Assembly (NCBI GenBank): GCA_900551595.1
Contig: URWR01000004.1
Span: forward strand, 1-24,416
Length of the DNA: 24,416 nt
Source: an uncultured Coriobacteriaceae bacterium
GTDB lineage: Bacteria > Actinomycetota > Coriobacteriia > Coriobacteriales > Atopobiaceae
Direction of reading: 5' to 3'
Shown here piece after piece: positions 14,561 through 23,184 of the stretch. Numbering within the stretch: the stretch's first letter is position 1; each line of letters opens with the position of its first letter. The notes below the pieces were generated by a model. It was not told the DNA's origin. It worked only from the letters and a program-made list of their open reading frames with translations, and did no database searches. The translations under genes were made by a program, and so were the position numbers.

Positions 14561-15894
14561 CGGTCTTTACTAAGATTCTCAAGAAGCCTATTACCTCTGC
14601 CATCGTCGCTATTATCATCGGCTTCTTTGTTGCAGCCATTGTGTTGGGCGTGGCGGGCTTTAACCCCATTGAGGCTTTCGCGGCGCTTTTCCAAGGCGCA
14701 CTCGGTCGTCCGAATTACATTTCCAATGTCATTATTAAGGCAACCCCTCTTTTGCTGTGTGGCATTGGTATTTCATTTGCCTATAAAGCGGGTCTTTTCA
14801 ACATTGGTGCTGAGGGTCAGTACATTGTGGGCACCGTATTTGCCATGATGGTGGGCTCCCAACTCAACTTTCCTGCTCCTTTGCAGATTCCTCTTGTAAT
14901 CTTGGCAGGCGCTCTTGGCGGCGTCTTGCTTGGCTCTTTTGTTGGTTGGCTTAAAGCGCGCTTTGGCATCCACGAAGTAATTACCAGCATCATGTGCAAC
15001 TGGATTGCTTTGTATTTTTGCAACTTTATCGTTTCAACCGATACGTTCCATCGCGCGAACTCCACGGGCTCAATCATGGTAAATGAGTCGAGCTATACCA
15101 TGGTGTTGCCGCAATGGAAGCTTTCCGATGAGGGCCTGAGCACGCTTTCTCAGATTCCTTGGTTGCGTGACTTCCTGGTAAGAACAGATGTCAACTTTGG
15201 CATTGTCATTGCCGTGATTGCTGCTTTTGTTGTTGCTTGGTTGCTTACGCGTACAAAAGTTGGTTATGAGATTCGTGCCGTCGGCCTCAACCGTGATGCA
15301 GCTCAGTTTGCCGGCATTAGTGTGAGCAAAAACATTGTGCTCTGCATGGCTATCTCTGGTGGCCTGTGCGGTCTTGCTGGTGCCCTTTCAATTACTGGTA
15401 CGCAGCCTCATGCCATTTCGACACTTGCGGCCTTTGAGAACAATGGTTTTAACGGCCTTTCAGTTGCTTTTATTGCGGGCTGCTCTCCTATTGGGTGTAT
15501 TCCTGCATCACTTTTGTTTGCTGGCCTCATCTCTGGCGGACAAACTGTCCAGCAGACCTTGGGCGCTCCTTCTGAGGTCATTGACATTATGATCGGCACC
15601 ATCGTGTTCTTCATGGCGTTGGGTGGAATCGTTCCAGCTATTGCCGATCGCATTGAACATAGGCGCACACTCACTATTGGCGAAGCCCAGATGGCAGAAG
15701 CAACAGATGCTGTAGCCGTAGATGAAGAAGACGCAACTTCATCTCAATCAGGATCTGCAGACACCTCCGCTGACAAGACAAACGCAGACGCGGATGCTGC
15801 TGCGAAGGCGTCGCGAGTAAGTCCTCCTGGAGAAGAAGATGCTACAGACGCTCAGGATGATGTAAGCAGAAAGGAGGCAGACAATGATCGGTAG
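14557..15894 (+). CDS. Nucleoside ABC transporter permease (NupB/YufP-like)
   Basis: A 445-residue inner-membrane permease of the BPD_transp_2 family, with about eight to ten hydrophobic segments across residues 15-365 and the characteristic NIGAEGQY motif (86-93) that contacts the ATPase. The start overlaps the ATPase stop by 4 bases. Residues from about 368 onward form an unusual hydrophilic tail of about 78 residues, rich in Ala, Asp, Glu, Ser and Thr and without hydrophobic stretches. Most homologues end shortly after the last membrane segment. The tail's function is unknown; it would be cytoplasmic if the usual topology holds. The next permease gene starts 11 bases before this stop. Confidence 0.93.
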   Translation: MTVFTKILKKPITSAIVAIIIGFFVAAIVLGVAGFNPIEAFAALFQGALGRPNYISNVIIKATPLLLCGIGISFAYKAGLFNIGAEGQYIVGTVFAMMVGSQLNFPAPLQIPLVILAGALGGVLLGSFVGWLKARFGIHEVITSIMCNWIALYFCNFIVSTDTFHRANSTGSIMVNESSYTMVLPQWKLSDEGLSTLSQIPWLRDFLVRTDVNFGIVIAVIAAFVVAWLLTRTKVGYEIRAVGLNRDAAQFAGISVSKNIVLCMAISGGLCGLAGALSITGTQPHAISTLAAFENNGFNGLSVAFIAGCSPIGCIPASLLFAGLISGGQTVQQTLGAPSEVIDIMIGTIVFFMALGGIVPAIADRIEHRRTLTIGEAQMAEATDAVAVDEEDATSSQSGSADTSADKTNADADAAAKASRVSPPGEEDATDAQDDVSRKEADNDR

Positions 15895-16801
15895 TCTTGT
15901 AATGCTTATCAGCATCACACTCATGTATTCAACGCCGTTCGTATTTGGCGGAATGGCTGGCGTTATTTCAGAACGCTCGGGTGTTACCAACATTGGTATT
16001 GAAGGCATGATGACCATCGGCGCCTTTGCTGGTGTCGCAGGGAGCTTCCTTTCTGGCAACCCTTGGGTAGGCCTGCTTACCGCTGGTGTTGCAGGAGGAT
16101 TAGTGGCTACGCTTCATGCAATTGCTTCTGTTCTCCTTGTCGGTGATCAGACTGTTTCCGGTGTGGCTATCAACCTGTTTGCTCCTGGCTTCGCTCTGTT
16201 CGGATGTCGTATGCTTTTTGATGGTGCGGCCATGTCTCCGATTGTTCCCAAGCTTCCGAAACTTATCAGCTCCGGCTCTCTTCCAGGACCATTGGGAAAT
16301 CTTGATATTGACGTAACAGTGCTGCTTGGTCTTATCTGCTGCGTAGTTTTGTGGTTCGTGCTGTATAAGACAAAATGGGGCCTGCGCATTCGTTCCGTGG
16401 GTGAGCATCCAGCAGCGGCAGATACCTTGGGTATTAATGTGTCAGCAACCCGCTTTATCTGCGTTGTTATTTCAGGTGTGCTTGCAGGCTTCGGTGGTGC
16501 TTCCATGACGCTGGCAATTATTTCCCAGTTCACGCAAACCGCCATTGCTGGTCAGGGCTTCATTGCACTTGCTGCAGTAATCTTTGGTAAGTGGACACCG
16601 CATGGAACCTATGGCGCATGCATGCTGTTTGGTTTCACACAAGCGCTTGTCATTATGCTTGGCGGTGGCGTATTCCCCATTCCATCGCAGATTCTGGCAA
16701 TGCTGCCGTACGTCATGACCATCGCAGTTCTCGTCTTCTTTGTTGGTGGTTCTGTTGCACCTAAGGCCGATGGTGTGCCGTACATAAAAGGCAGTAGGTA
16801 G
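15884..16801 (+). CDS. Nucleoside ABC transporter permease (NupC/YufQ-like)
   Basis: A 305-residue second permease of the BPD_transp_2 family, hydrophobic throughout with about eight predicted segments. It contains the family motif NIGIEGMM (45-52) and the second conserved region around LRIRSVGEHPAAADTLGI (166-183). It pairs with the preceding permease to form the transmembrane channel of the transporter. AAAGGAGG lies before the ATG, inside the end of the previous gene, with an 11-base overlap. It lacks the acidic tail of its partner. Confidence 0.94.
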   Translation: MIGSLVMLISITLMYSTPFVFGGMAGVISERSGVTNIGIEGMMTIGAFAGVAGSFLSGNPWVGLLTAGVAGGLVATLHAIASVLLVGDQTVSGVAINLFAPGFALFGCRMLFDGAAMSPIVPKLPKLISSGSLPGPLGNLDIDVTVLLGLICCVVLWFVLYKTKWGLRIRSVGEHPAAADTLGINVSATRFICVVISGVLAGFGGASMTLAIISQFTQTAIAGQGFIALAAVIFGKWTPHGTYGACMLFGFTQALVIMLGGGVFPIPSQILAMLPYVMTIAVLVFFVGGSVAPKADGVPYIKGSR

Positions 16802-16817
16802 GAACGGGTGACGACGT

Positions 16818-17258
16818 ATGGACGATAAGGAACTGGTACAGCTTGCAATAGCGGCTCGAGAGCATGCCTATGTTCCGTATTCGCACTTTGCTGTTGGAGC
16901 TGCTCTGCTTACAGGCGATGGCACGGTTTATCAGGGCTGCAATATTGAAAATGCTGCCTATACGCCGAGCAATTGTGCCGAGCGAACAGCCTTCTTCAAA
17001 GCAGTATTTGATGGCGTGAGGGATTTTCGTGCTATTGCAGTAGTGGGTGGTCCCGAAGGCAAGCCCATTTCTGAATGGTGCGCCCCTTGTGGCGTGTGTC
17101 GTCAGGTTATGCGCGAGTTTTGTGATCCAGATTCGTTTCGCATTATCTTGGCTCGCAGCGAAGATGAGATGAAGCCTTATCTGCTTCGAGATCTGTTGCC
17201 AATGGGATTTGGGCCTGAGGATCTGGACAAGCCTGCTCCGGCACAAGCTGCCCATTAA
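16818..17258 (+). CDS. cdd: Cytidine deaminase
   Basis: A 146-residue homotetramer-type cytidine deaminase that hydrolyses cytidine and deoxycytidine to uridine and deoxyuridine. The zinc site is complete: Cys53 and catalytic Glu55 in NCAERTA, and Cys91 and Cys94 in PCGVCRQ. Substrate-binding GCNIENAAY (40-48) is present. It starts 16 bases after the permease, with only a weak ribosome binding site (AGGAACGGGTG), and is followed by a strong terminator, so it is the last gene before a transcription break. Its products feed the pyrimidine-nucleoside phosphorylase next door. Confidence 0.96.
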   Translation: MDDKELVQLAIAAREHAYVPYSHFAVGAALLTGDGTVYQGCNIENAAYTPSNCAERTAFFKAVFDGVRDFRAIAVVGGPEGKPISEWCAPCGVCRQVMREFCDPDSFRIILARSEDEMKPYLLRDLLPMGFGPEDLDKPAPAQAAH

Positions 17259-17283
17259 ACAACGTTAGACGTACGTTTGACCG

Positions 17284-17322
17284 AACCCGGCACGGCCGAA
17301 GCGGTTGTGTCGGGTTTTCTTT
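17284..17322 (+). terminator. Terminator after cdd
   Basis: AACCCGGCACGGCC (17284-17297) pairs with GGTTGTGTCGGGTT (17303-17316), three G-U pairs, 5-base loop GAAGC, followed by TTCTTT. It separates the transport/cdd genes from deoA. Confidence 0.9.
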
Positions 17323-17360
17323 AAAAGCTTAGAAGAGCAAAAGAATGAAGGCGTATACCT

Positions 17361-18686
17361 ATGAGAATGTACGACGTTATCGAGAAAAAGCGCGATGGCG
17401 GTGAGCTCACCAACGAAGAGATTGATTTCTTCGTTAACGGCTATGTTTCAGGCGATGTGACTGACTATCAAGCTGCTGCGCTTTGTATGGCCATCTTTTA
17501 TAAGGGCATGAATGCACGTGAGACAGCACGTCTTACGATGGATATGGCACATTCCGGAGACATGATGGACCTCTCCGGTATTAAAGGCATTAAGGTAGAT
17601 AAGCATTCAACCGGTGGTGTAGGAGACAAAACAACCCTTGTCTTGGCGCCCATCGTTGCTTCTCTTGGTGTGCCGGTTGCCAAAATGAGTGGACGTGGTT
17701 TAGGCCACACGGGCGGTACGCTCGATAAACTCGAGTCTATCCCTGGTCTTTCGATCGATATTGATCTCAATCGCTTCTTTGAGATTGTTAACACCGTAGG
17801 CTGTGCTGTTGTTGGTCAAACAGGCAATCTTGTGCCTGCTGATAAGAAGCTCTATGCCTTGCGTGACGTTACGGCAACAGTCGATTCCATTCCCTTAATT
17901 GCCTCGAGCATCATGAGTAAAAAGATTGCCGCCGGGGCAGATAAGATTCTGCTTGATGTGAAGTGTGGCAGCGGTGCGTTTATGAAGACGCCAGAAGATG
18001 CCATTCGCTTGGCGCAGGCCATGGTTGAAATCGGCGAAGAGGTTGGACGTACAACCGTTGCACTTATCACTGACATGGGCCGTCCGCTTGGAAATGCTAT
18101 CGGCAATGCGCTTGAAGTCATAGAGGCGTGTGACACACTCAAGGGCGTAGCACCTGAAGATCTCACAGAGACGTGCATAGAGCTTGCCGCTAACATGCTC
18201 TTCCTTGCGGGAAAAGCCTCGCTCGAAGAATGTCGCGACTTGGCGCGTGACCAAATTGACAATGGTGAAGCGTTTGTCAAGCTGCATGAGATGGTTGAAG
18301 CTCAGGGTGGCGACTCTCGTGCGCTCGATGATTACTCATTGTTTGCTCAGCCAAAGGTCTCCCGAGAGGTGCGCGCAACCGAATCGGGCTGGGTATTTAC
18401 TATGGATACCGAGCGGACTGGCATTGCTTCTGTAGCACTCGGTGCTGGCAGAGCAACGAAAGAAGATGCTATCGACCCTGCTGCAGGGATTATGCTTGCA
18501 GCAAAAACTGGCGCATACCTGAAAAAGGGCGATCTTATGGCCACGCTTTATGCGGCGGATGAAGCTCGCCTTGATGAGGGTGAGCGTATTCTTCGCGAAG
18601 CCTATGAGCTCCGTGAAGAAGAGCCAGCGCCCATTCCGCACTTCTTTGCTCGCGTCTCACGCGATGGCGTAGATCGTCTCGCTTAA
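17361..18686 (+). CDS. deoA: Pyrimidine-nucleoside phosphorylase
   Basis: A 441-residue nucleoside phosphorylase-II family enzyme that phosphorolyses uridine, deoxyuridine and/or thymidine to base and (deoxy)ribose 1-phosphate. Seen are [12 protein letters not shown] (81-92, phosphate loop), the family signature [16 protein letters not shown] (110-125) and the [19 protein letters not shown] region near 183-201. The N-terminus [10 protein letters not shown] aligns with Pdp of Bacillus subtilis, supporting the start at 17361, though the ribosome binding site (GAAGG) is weak. B. subtilis-type enzymes accept both uridine and thymidine; the exact specificity cannot be read here. It stands after a terminator, so it depends on read-through or on a weak promoter such as TTGTGT-18-TTAGAA (17305-17334). 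Confidence 0.94.
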   Translation: MRMYDVIEKKRDGGELTNEEIDFFVNGYVSGDVTDYQAAALCMAIFYKGMNARETARLTMDMAHSGDMMDLSGIKGIKVDKHSTGGVGDKTTLVLAPIVASLGVPVAKMSGRGLGHTGGTLDKLESIPGLSIDIDLNRFFEIVNTVGCAVVGQTGNLVPADKKLYALRDVTATVDSIPLIASSIMSKKIAAGADKILLDVKCGSGAFMKTPEDAIRLAQAMVEIGEEVGRTTVALITDMGRPLGNAIGNALEVIEACDTLKGVAPEDLTETCIELAANMLFLAGKASLEECRDLARDQIDNGEAFVKLHEMVEAQGGDSRALDDYSLFAQPKVSREVRATESGWVFTMDTERTGIASVALGAGRATKEDAIDPAAGIMLAAKTGAYLKKGDLMATLYAADEARLDEGERILREAYELREEEPAPIPHFFARVSRDGVDRLA

Positions 18687-18730
18687 AAAGGTTCTTGCTC
18701 GCCGTTTGCTATTCGTGAGCGGCGAGCAAG
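18682..18730 (-). terminator. Hairpin between convergent deoA and HAD genes
   Basis: CTTGCTCGCCG (18694-18704) pairs perfectly with CGGCGAGCAAG (18720-18730) across 15 bases that include the HAD stop codon. On the minus strand AACC and then TTTTT follow, so it terminates the HAD transcript. On the plus strand there is no T-tract, but it is the only hairpin after deoA. Confidence 0.65.
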
Positions 18731-19626
18731 GTGCGCATTGCGTCGCACCATCCATCAGTTGATGGAAGATTTGAAACCCAAATATTGTTGTGTATGGCAA
18801 GCTCTTTTTCAGCAAGAGGATGATCGAGGCCGTTTCTCATGAAAAGGAAGCTGCCAACATAGTCTGCCATTTCGCAGTCGGCGGGAGAGTCACCGCAAGC
18901 AATCATTTCATCGGGGCTGATGTTGCGCAGTTCCGCATAGCGGCGAATGCCCGTTCCTTTAGTGAGTCCCTTCGGCATAATGTGATACGTATGTATACCC
19001 TGAGGGTGTTTCATATCCACATTTTCAAGAGTGGTTGAGCCATTGATACGCCTGACATAGCCGTTGTCTGCCATATAAAGTGGCAGGCCACTGTGATCAA
19101 GGAATACTTGTACATCGGCAGGATCGGCATCTCCGCGCATGGCTACGGTAACTTCACGGTATTCAAAGCCAATATAGTTGTCGTGGTAGCACTCCATGTG
19201 ACCACGCCAGTGTTCGAGGATTTCGTCAATAACGCCGGTCTCGCAGATAAGATCGTGCGGCGTTTTCCATGAATCCGGGTTGTAGGGCATATCGCCGGTG
19301 TAGTAAGTCCACTCCGGCTGACTGCCAGATTTTGTGCAAATAAGGCCGCCCATTTCAGCGATCCAAGAATGAAGACCCAAGATACGGGCGTCTTCAAAAA
19401 TCATCGAGCGATTACGCCCGGAGCAAGGAACAACTTCAATACCAGCCCGTTCGAGTTCCACAAGCACTTCGATAAGCTCTGTTGAGGGACGTCCTGATGA
19501 GTCGACGGTGGCTTTTGCACCTGTAAGCATCGTTCCATCGAGGTCGGTAATGACGTAAGAGATTTTGGCGAGTCGCTCTGCCATTTCTCCTTGGGGCTTG
19601 CCGGTGGGGAACGAGCAGTACTCCAT
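18709..19626 (-). CDS. HAD-superfamily hydrolase (Cof-like phosphatase)
   Basis: A 305-residue haloacid dehalogenase-type phosphatase, cytoplasmic. Motif I is DLDGT with Asp28 (nucleophile) and Asp30; motif II is the Ser of PCSGRN (67-72); the lysine of motif III is in PKGLTKG (Lys219 or Lys223); motif IV is GDSPAD (245-250). The large cap inserted between motifs II and III (about 85-215) is of the type found in Cof and sugar-phosphate phosphatases. Substrate is unknown. AAGGAG precedes the ATG. It begins 12 bases after the Mur ligase-like gene stops, so they are co-transcribed and may act on related cell-wall or sugar-phosphate metabolites, but a house-cleaning phosphatase is equally possible. 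Confidence 0.88.
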   Translation of the reverse strand: MEYCSFPTGKPQGEMAERLAKISYVITDLDGTMLTGAKATVDSSGRPSTELIEVLVELERAGIEVVPCSGRNRSMIFEDARILGLHSWIAEMGGLICTKSGSQPEWTYYTGDMPYNPDSWKTPHDLICETGVIDEILEHWRGHMECYHDNYIGFEYREVTVAMRGDADPADVQVFLDHSGLPLYMADNGYVRRINGSTTLENVDMKHPQGIHTYHIMPKGLTKGTGIRRYAELRNISPDEMIACGDSPADCEMADYVGSFLFMRNGLDHPLAEKELAIHNNIWVSNLPSTDGWCDAMRTLLAAHE

Positions 19627-19638
19627 GGGGGCTCCTTG

Positions 19639-21192
19639 CTACGCGGTCTCTTCGGTTTCTTGGGCAAATTCACGCATGGCGCGGGCAAAAACATCACCAT
19701 CAGGTACCATGGGGACAAATTCTTCCCCTACATGCTGATCGGTTTCATCGCCTTTTGCCAGAAGGCAGACAAGCCAATCATCCTGCGATTCCTGCGCCAA
19801 CTGCGTTACATAACGAATGGCTTCAGTACGGTCGCAAATGACCCGATAATCCTGCCCTTTCGGTGTATTGGCTGCCATTTCGGCACAGATATCCTCAACA
19901 CGCTCTCTACCTGGATCTTCTTCGGTGTAAACGAGAAGGTCGGCCCACTTTGCGGCTTCTTCGGGAAGCTCACGACGACGTTCTTGTGCTTTTCCTCCAG
20001 GCGCTCCCAGAACAACCGATATTTTTCTGTTGGGAAATTCCTTGGTTACAGACTCGAAGAAGCGCTGATAGGAAAGCTTATTGTGCGCATAATCCACCAG
20101 ACCAATGACGTGGCGCGTGGATGCAGGGGAGATCTCCATTCTGCCTGGGACACGTGCAAGCGCCAGGCCATCGCAGATGGCATCTAAAGATTCGCCAATA
20201 AGATCGGCGAAGGCAATGGCGATAAGTGCATTTTCAACATTGAAAAGGCCTGCCATACCAAGGGTGATACGCTCCGTCCAACGAGGCGTGTGGGCGACAA
20301 AAGAAATGCTTCCAAAAGAAGGAGTTATATCAGAGGCCCAATAATCAGCGGCAACGCCAGCAGAAATAGGACCATGAGCACTGACGGTAACAACCTTCTC
20401 ACACTGACGGGCAGCAGAAAGAACGCGACCTAAATAGTCCGTTCCAAGGTTTATGACAGCAATGCGAGAAAGCGAGAAAATCTTGAGCTTGCTTTCAAGA
20501 TAATCCTCAAAGTTGGGGTGCTCTGTTGGAGAAATATGATCACGCCCAATATTGAGCCATCCGCCAATAGCCAGATGAAGGCCGAGTACGCGGTCGTATT
20601 TCAATCCGTGGCTCGAAACCTCCATAACCACAGGGTTATGACCGGACTTTACAGCATTGGCAAGGTGACGCCAAAGGTCGGGTGCTTCAGGCGTGGTGTT
20701 ATGGCTCTCTTCACGCTCAATGCCGTCATACGTTTCGATGGAGCCCATGATGGCTGCGCGTGAATAGGGGTCGTTGCCTTCCAGAATCGAGCGCACCATG
20801 TATGCAACAGTCGACTTACCCTTTGTGCCTGTTACGCCAAGAACATCAAGGTGAAGATCGGGGTGTCCCCAGGCGTCTGCAGAAACAAGCGCCATAGCTC
20901 GACGAACATCGTTTACGACAAGCGCAGGCATGTCGGGGAGAATGTCGTGCAACTCTTGAGCATGAGCTTCATCACAGAGATAAGCGACTGCTCCTGCCTT
21001 TTGAGCGGCAACTAAAAAGCTGGAACGAAACGCAACGCCCTTACAAATAAAGAGGTTGCCAGGGCGAACAACGCGAGAATCGCAGGCAGCGCCTGCTATG
21101 GTGGTGGCCAGCATTTCGTTTGCAGGAGCTTTAACAAGAAGATTCTCTTCTTCAAGCGTGCTTACGAGCTGGGCTAAAGTAATGGTATTCAT
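19639..21192 (-). CDS. MurE-like Mur ligase with atypical motifs
   Basis: A 517-residue three-domain Mur ligase, closest in layout to MurE (UDP-MurNAc-L-Ala-D-Glu:amino acid ligase). Seen are the uridine-domain CDSR (37-40), P-loop GVTGTKGKST (119-128), EVSSHGLKYDR (191-201), RDHISPTEHPNFEDY (217-231), the likely carbamylated Lys235, and the C-terminal DYAHNKLS (367-374). Where diaminopimelate-type MurE has DNPR, this protein has EEDPGRE (424-430), so a meso-DAP substrate is not supported and the added amino acid is uncertain. It could be the cell's main MurE with another specificity or a paralogue. No clear ribosome binding site precedes the ATG; a TATACT lies 7 bases before it, suggesting a leaderless transcript. 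Confidence 0.85.
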   Translation of the reverse strand: MNTITLAQLVSTLEEENLLVKAPANEMLATTIAGAACDSRVVRPGNLFICKGVAFRSSFLVAAQKAGAVAYLCDEAHAQELHDILPDMPALVVNDVRRAMALVSADAWGHPDLHLDVLGVTGTKGKSTVAYMVRSILEGNDPYSRAAIMGSIETYDGIEREESHNTTPEAPDLWRHLANAVKSGHNPVVMEVSSHGLKYDRVLGLHLAIGGWLNIGRDHISPTEHPNFEDYLESKLKIFSLSRIAVINLGTDYLGRVLSAARQCEKVVTVSAHGPISAGVAADYWASDITPSFGSISFVAHTPRWTERITLGMAGLFNVENALIAIAFADLIGESLDAICDGLALARVPGRMEISPASTRHVIGLVDYAHNKLSYQRFFESVTKEFPNRKISVVLGAPGGKAQERRRELPEEAAKWADLLVYTEEDPGRERVEDICAEMAANTPKGQDYRVICDRTEAIRYVTQLAQESQDDWLVCLLAKGDETDQHVGEEFVPMVPDGDVFARAMREFAQETEETA

Positions 21193-21199
21193 AGGATTA

Positions 21200-21205
21200 A
21201 GTATA
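21200..21205 (-). promoter_or_regulatory. -10 element immediately before the MurE-like start
   Basis: On the minus strand TATACT is followed by only 7 bases (TAATCCT) and then the ATG, so transcription would begin at or next to the start codon. No convincing -35 at 16-19 bases is seen; TTGAGG is 21 bases upstream. Confidence 0.35.
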
Positions 21206-21287
21206 GGCGACCAAACCGCACTTATGCCTCAAAGTGTTTTGACGGGTCCGGTAATCAAAGGTTATACAAATGATAAAAATATGGGGT

Positions 21288-21316
21288 TTGAGGTTTGGTG
21301 GCAGTCTGTGTTAGAC
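21288..21316 (+). promoter_or_regulatory. Promoter of tRNA-Val
   Basis: TTGAGG (21288-21293), a spacer of exactly 17 bases and TTAGAC (21311-21316) lie 15 bases before the tRNA 5' end, an appropriate position for a tRNA promoter. Confidence 0.5.
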
Positions 21317-21330
21317 TACCAATTCGTATT

Positions 21331-21406
21331 GGGCGATTGGCGCAGTGGCTAGCGCAGGTGCTTTACACGCACAAGGTCGGGGGTTCGAATCCCTCATCGC
21401 CCACCA
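21331..21406 (+). tRNA. tRNA-Val (anticodon TAC)
   Basis: A 76-base cloverleaf including encoded CCA. The acceptor GGGCGAT pairs with ATCGCCC, the D stem is GCGC/GCGC, the anticodon loop is TTTACAC giving anticodon TAC (valine), and the T arm is GGGGG-TTCGAAT-CCCTC. The outermost anticodon-stem pair (27-43) is a G-A mismatch; everything else pairs, with one G-T in the T stem. A tRNA-specific promoter and terminator flank it. Confidence 0.96.
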
Positions 21407-21415
21407 GGGAATTTC

Positions 21416-21449
21416 AAAGCCCGGCCGGTTCTGCCGGTCGGGCTTTTTT
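21416..21449 (+). terminator. Terminator after tRNA-Val
   Basis: AAAGCCCGGCCGG (21416-21428), loop TTCTG, CCGGTCGGGCTTT (21434-21446), then more T. The 13-bp stem has one G-U pair. It ends 39 bases before the murI start, so murI needs read-through or a promoter hidden here. Confidence 0.93.
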
Positions 21450-21488
21450 GCCGCGAAACATCGCGGTGGGCTGCGAGGAGGGAACGTC

Positions 21489-22403
21489 ATGTCAAGCAGC
21501 AAGCCCATCGGCGTGTTTGATTCGGGCCTTGGTGGCCTTACGGTGGCGCGTGCTATTTCTGCAGAATTGCCCTTAGAACCCATCTTTTATGTAGGAGACA
21601 CAAAGCGTTGTCCCTATGGTCCTCGTAAACAAGAAGAAGTGTGTCAGTTTGCCTTTGAGGTGGGCACCTGGCTTGCAGCGCGCGATGTGAAGCTGCTCGT
21701 AATTGCGTGTAACACGGCAACGGCTGCGGCTCTTCCCATGTTGCAAAAAACACTTCCAATGCCTGTTATAGGCGTTATTGCCCCTGGTGCCCGAGCGGCT
21801 GTACAGGCTACACGTTCAAGGCGTGTGGGTGTATTGGCCACAGAAGGCACGGTTGCATCGGGCTCATATGAACGTGCTATTCATGCTATGGATGCTGGCG
21901 TTACAGTTGTGCAGCAGGCTACCCCGCGTTTTGTGCAAATAGTTGAACATGAGCTTGCTTCAGGAAACCATTTGCATGAAGACTGGATGCGCAATAAAGA
22001 AATCTTTGATACCGAGGCTATACGCGAAGTTGTTGCAGAAGATGTTGCAAGTCTGCGCAATCACAAGATAGATACGGTTGTTTTAGGCTGCACCCATTTC
22101 CCCTTGTTAGCCCCAGAGATTCGCGCGGCCCTTGGGGATGGTGTGCGGGTAGTAAGTTCTGCAGAAGAGACTGCCTCTGAAGTGCGACAAATTCTTGAGC
22201 GCAGGGACGAACTTGCAGCATCAGACGAGAGCAGCAGAGGTGCTGCTGGCGAGCCGATGTATCGATTTGCTACAACCTCGGATGATATTACGGCGTTTGC
22301 TGTTGCGGGGCGTTTTATTTTTGGACATGCGCTTGATTCTATTGAGCATATAGACCTTGCCACGCTGAGTGAGCTGGCGCCTAAAATAACTGATCTCGCT
22401 TAA
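21489..22403 (+). CDS. murI: Glutamate racemase
   Basis: A 304-residue cofactor-independent glutamate racemase that makes D-glutamate for peptidoglycan. Catalytic features are FDSGLGG with Asp11, [10 protein letters not shown] (35-44), the first catalytic Cys74 in ACNTATA and the second Cys201 in GCTHFPLL. Length is slightly above the usual 260-275 residues; the excess is a helical insert around residues 152-185 and a longer C-terminal region. The open frame extends upstream through the tRNA gene, but the true start is 21489, with GAGGAGGGA in front. It begins the murI-rph-rdgB cluster that is common in Actinobacteria. Confidence 0.96.
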   Translation: MSSSKPIGVFDSGLGGLTVARAISAELPLEPIFYVGDTKRCPYGPRKQEEVCQFAFEVGTWLAARDVKLLVIACNTATAAALPMLQKTLPMPVIGVIAPGARAAVQATRSRRVGVLATEGTVASGSYERAIHAMDAGVTVVQQATPRFVQIVEHELASGNHLHEDWMRNKEIFDTEAIREVVAEDVASLRNHKIDTVVLGCTHFPLLAPEIRAALGDGVRVVSSAEETASEVRQILERRDELAASDESSRGAAGEPMYRFATTSDDITAFAVAGRFIFGHALDSIEHIDLATLSELAPKITDLA

Positions 22404-22429
22404 CTGTGCACCAAAGAAAGGAGGCTCGC

Positions 22430-23167
22430 ATGGCTGATAGCTGTGCGCGAGAGCGTCGAGATGGGCGTGCAGAAAATGAAATGCGGCCGGTTACGCTTAC
22501 ACGCAACGTCATGAAAAATGCGTTGGGTTCCTGCCTGGCTGAATTTGGTGATACCCGTGTATTGTGCGCCGCAACGATCGAAGAAGATGTTCCTCGGTGG
22601 CGCAAAGGTGCTCATGCGGGATGGGTGACGGCGGAATATGCTATGCTGCCCGCTTCTACCTCACGGAGGACAAAGCGCGAAACGCCTGCGAGGAAAGGTC
22701 GCTCAATGGAGATTGAGCGTCTTATTGGTCGAAGCTTGCGAACCGTAGTAAACCTCCGGACACTTGGTGAGATTACAGTTACGGTTGATTGCGATGTCAT
22801 ACAAGCAGATGGTGGCACACGTACTGCCTCAATTACCGGTGCTTGGGTTGCACTGCATGACGCGCTCCTTGCCTGCATGCAAGCTGGCCGTATTGCTCGT
22901 CTGCCTTTAACAGGCCAGGTAGCAGCTATTTCTATGGGCATGGTGGACGGTCGACTCTTGCTTGACCTCGATTATCCAGAAGATTCGCAGGCTGAAGTAG
23001 ACATGAATCTTGTGGGCACTGATGATGGACGCATCGTTGAAATTCAAGGTACGGGAGAGCGTACGCCTTTTGATAGAGAGCGTCTCAATGCGCTTCTCGA
23101 TATGGGGCAGGATGCAATCGCGCGCCTTGTCGCTTTACAGAACGAAGTTACGGGCTTTCGGGCTTAA
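22430..23167 (+). CDS. rph: Ribonuclease PH
   Basis: A 245-residue phosphate-dependent 3' exoribonuclease that trims tRNA 3' ends. Family motifs are [18 protein letters not shown] near 32-49, [20 protein letters not shown] near 66-85, RLIGRSLR near 97-104 and [18 protein letters not shown] near 120-137 (catalytic Asp and the GGTR phosphate-binding arginine). ATG at 22430 has AAAGGAGG in front; the in-frame GTG at 22406 does not. It follows murI by 26 bases and its stop touches the reading region of rdgB. Confidence 0.96.
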   Translation: MADSCARERRDGRAENEMRPVTLTRNVMKNALGSCLAEFGDTRVLCAATIEEDVPRWRKGAHAGWVTAEYAMLPASTSRRTKRETPARKGRSMEIERLIGRSLRTVVNLRTLGEITVTVDCDVIQADGGTRTASITGAWVALHDALLACMQAGRIARLPLTGQVAAISMGMVDGRLLLDLDYPEDSQAEVDMNLVGTDDGRIVEIQGTGERTPFDRERLNALLDMGQDAIARLVALQNEVTGFRA

Positions 23168-23184
23168 TGGGACGGAGTGAGACT

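Noticed and set aside
21345..21488. Upstream extension of the murI frame
   Set aside because: It runs through the tRNA-Val gene and its terminator. The start at 21489 has a strong ribosome binding site and matches glutamate racemase N-termini.
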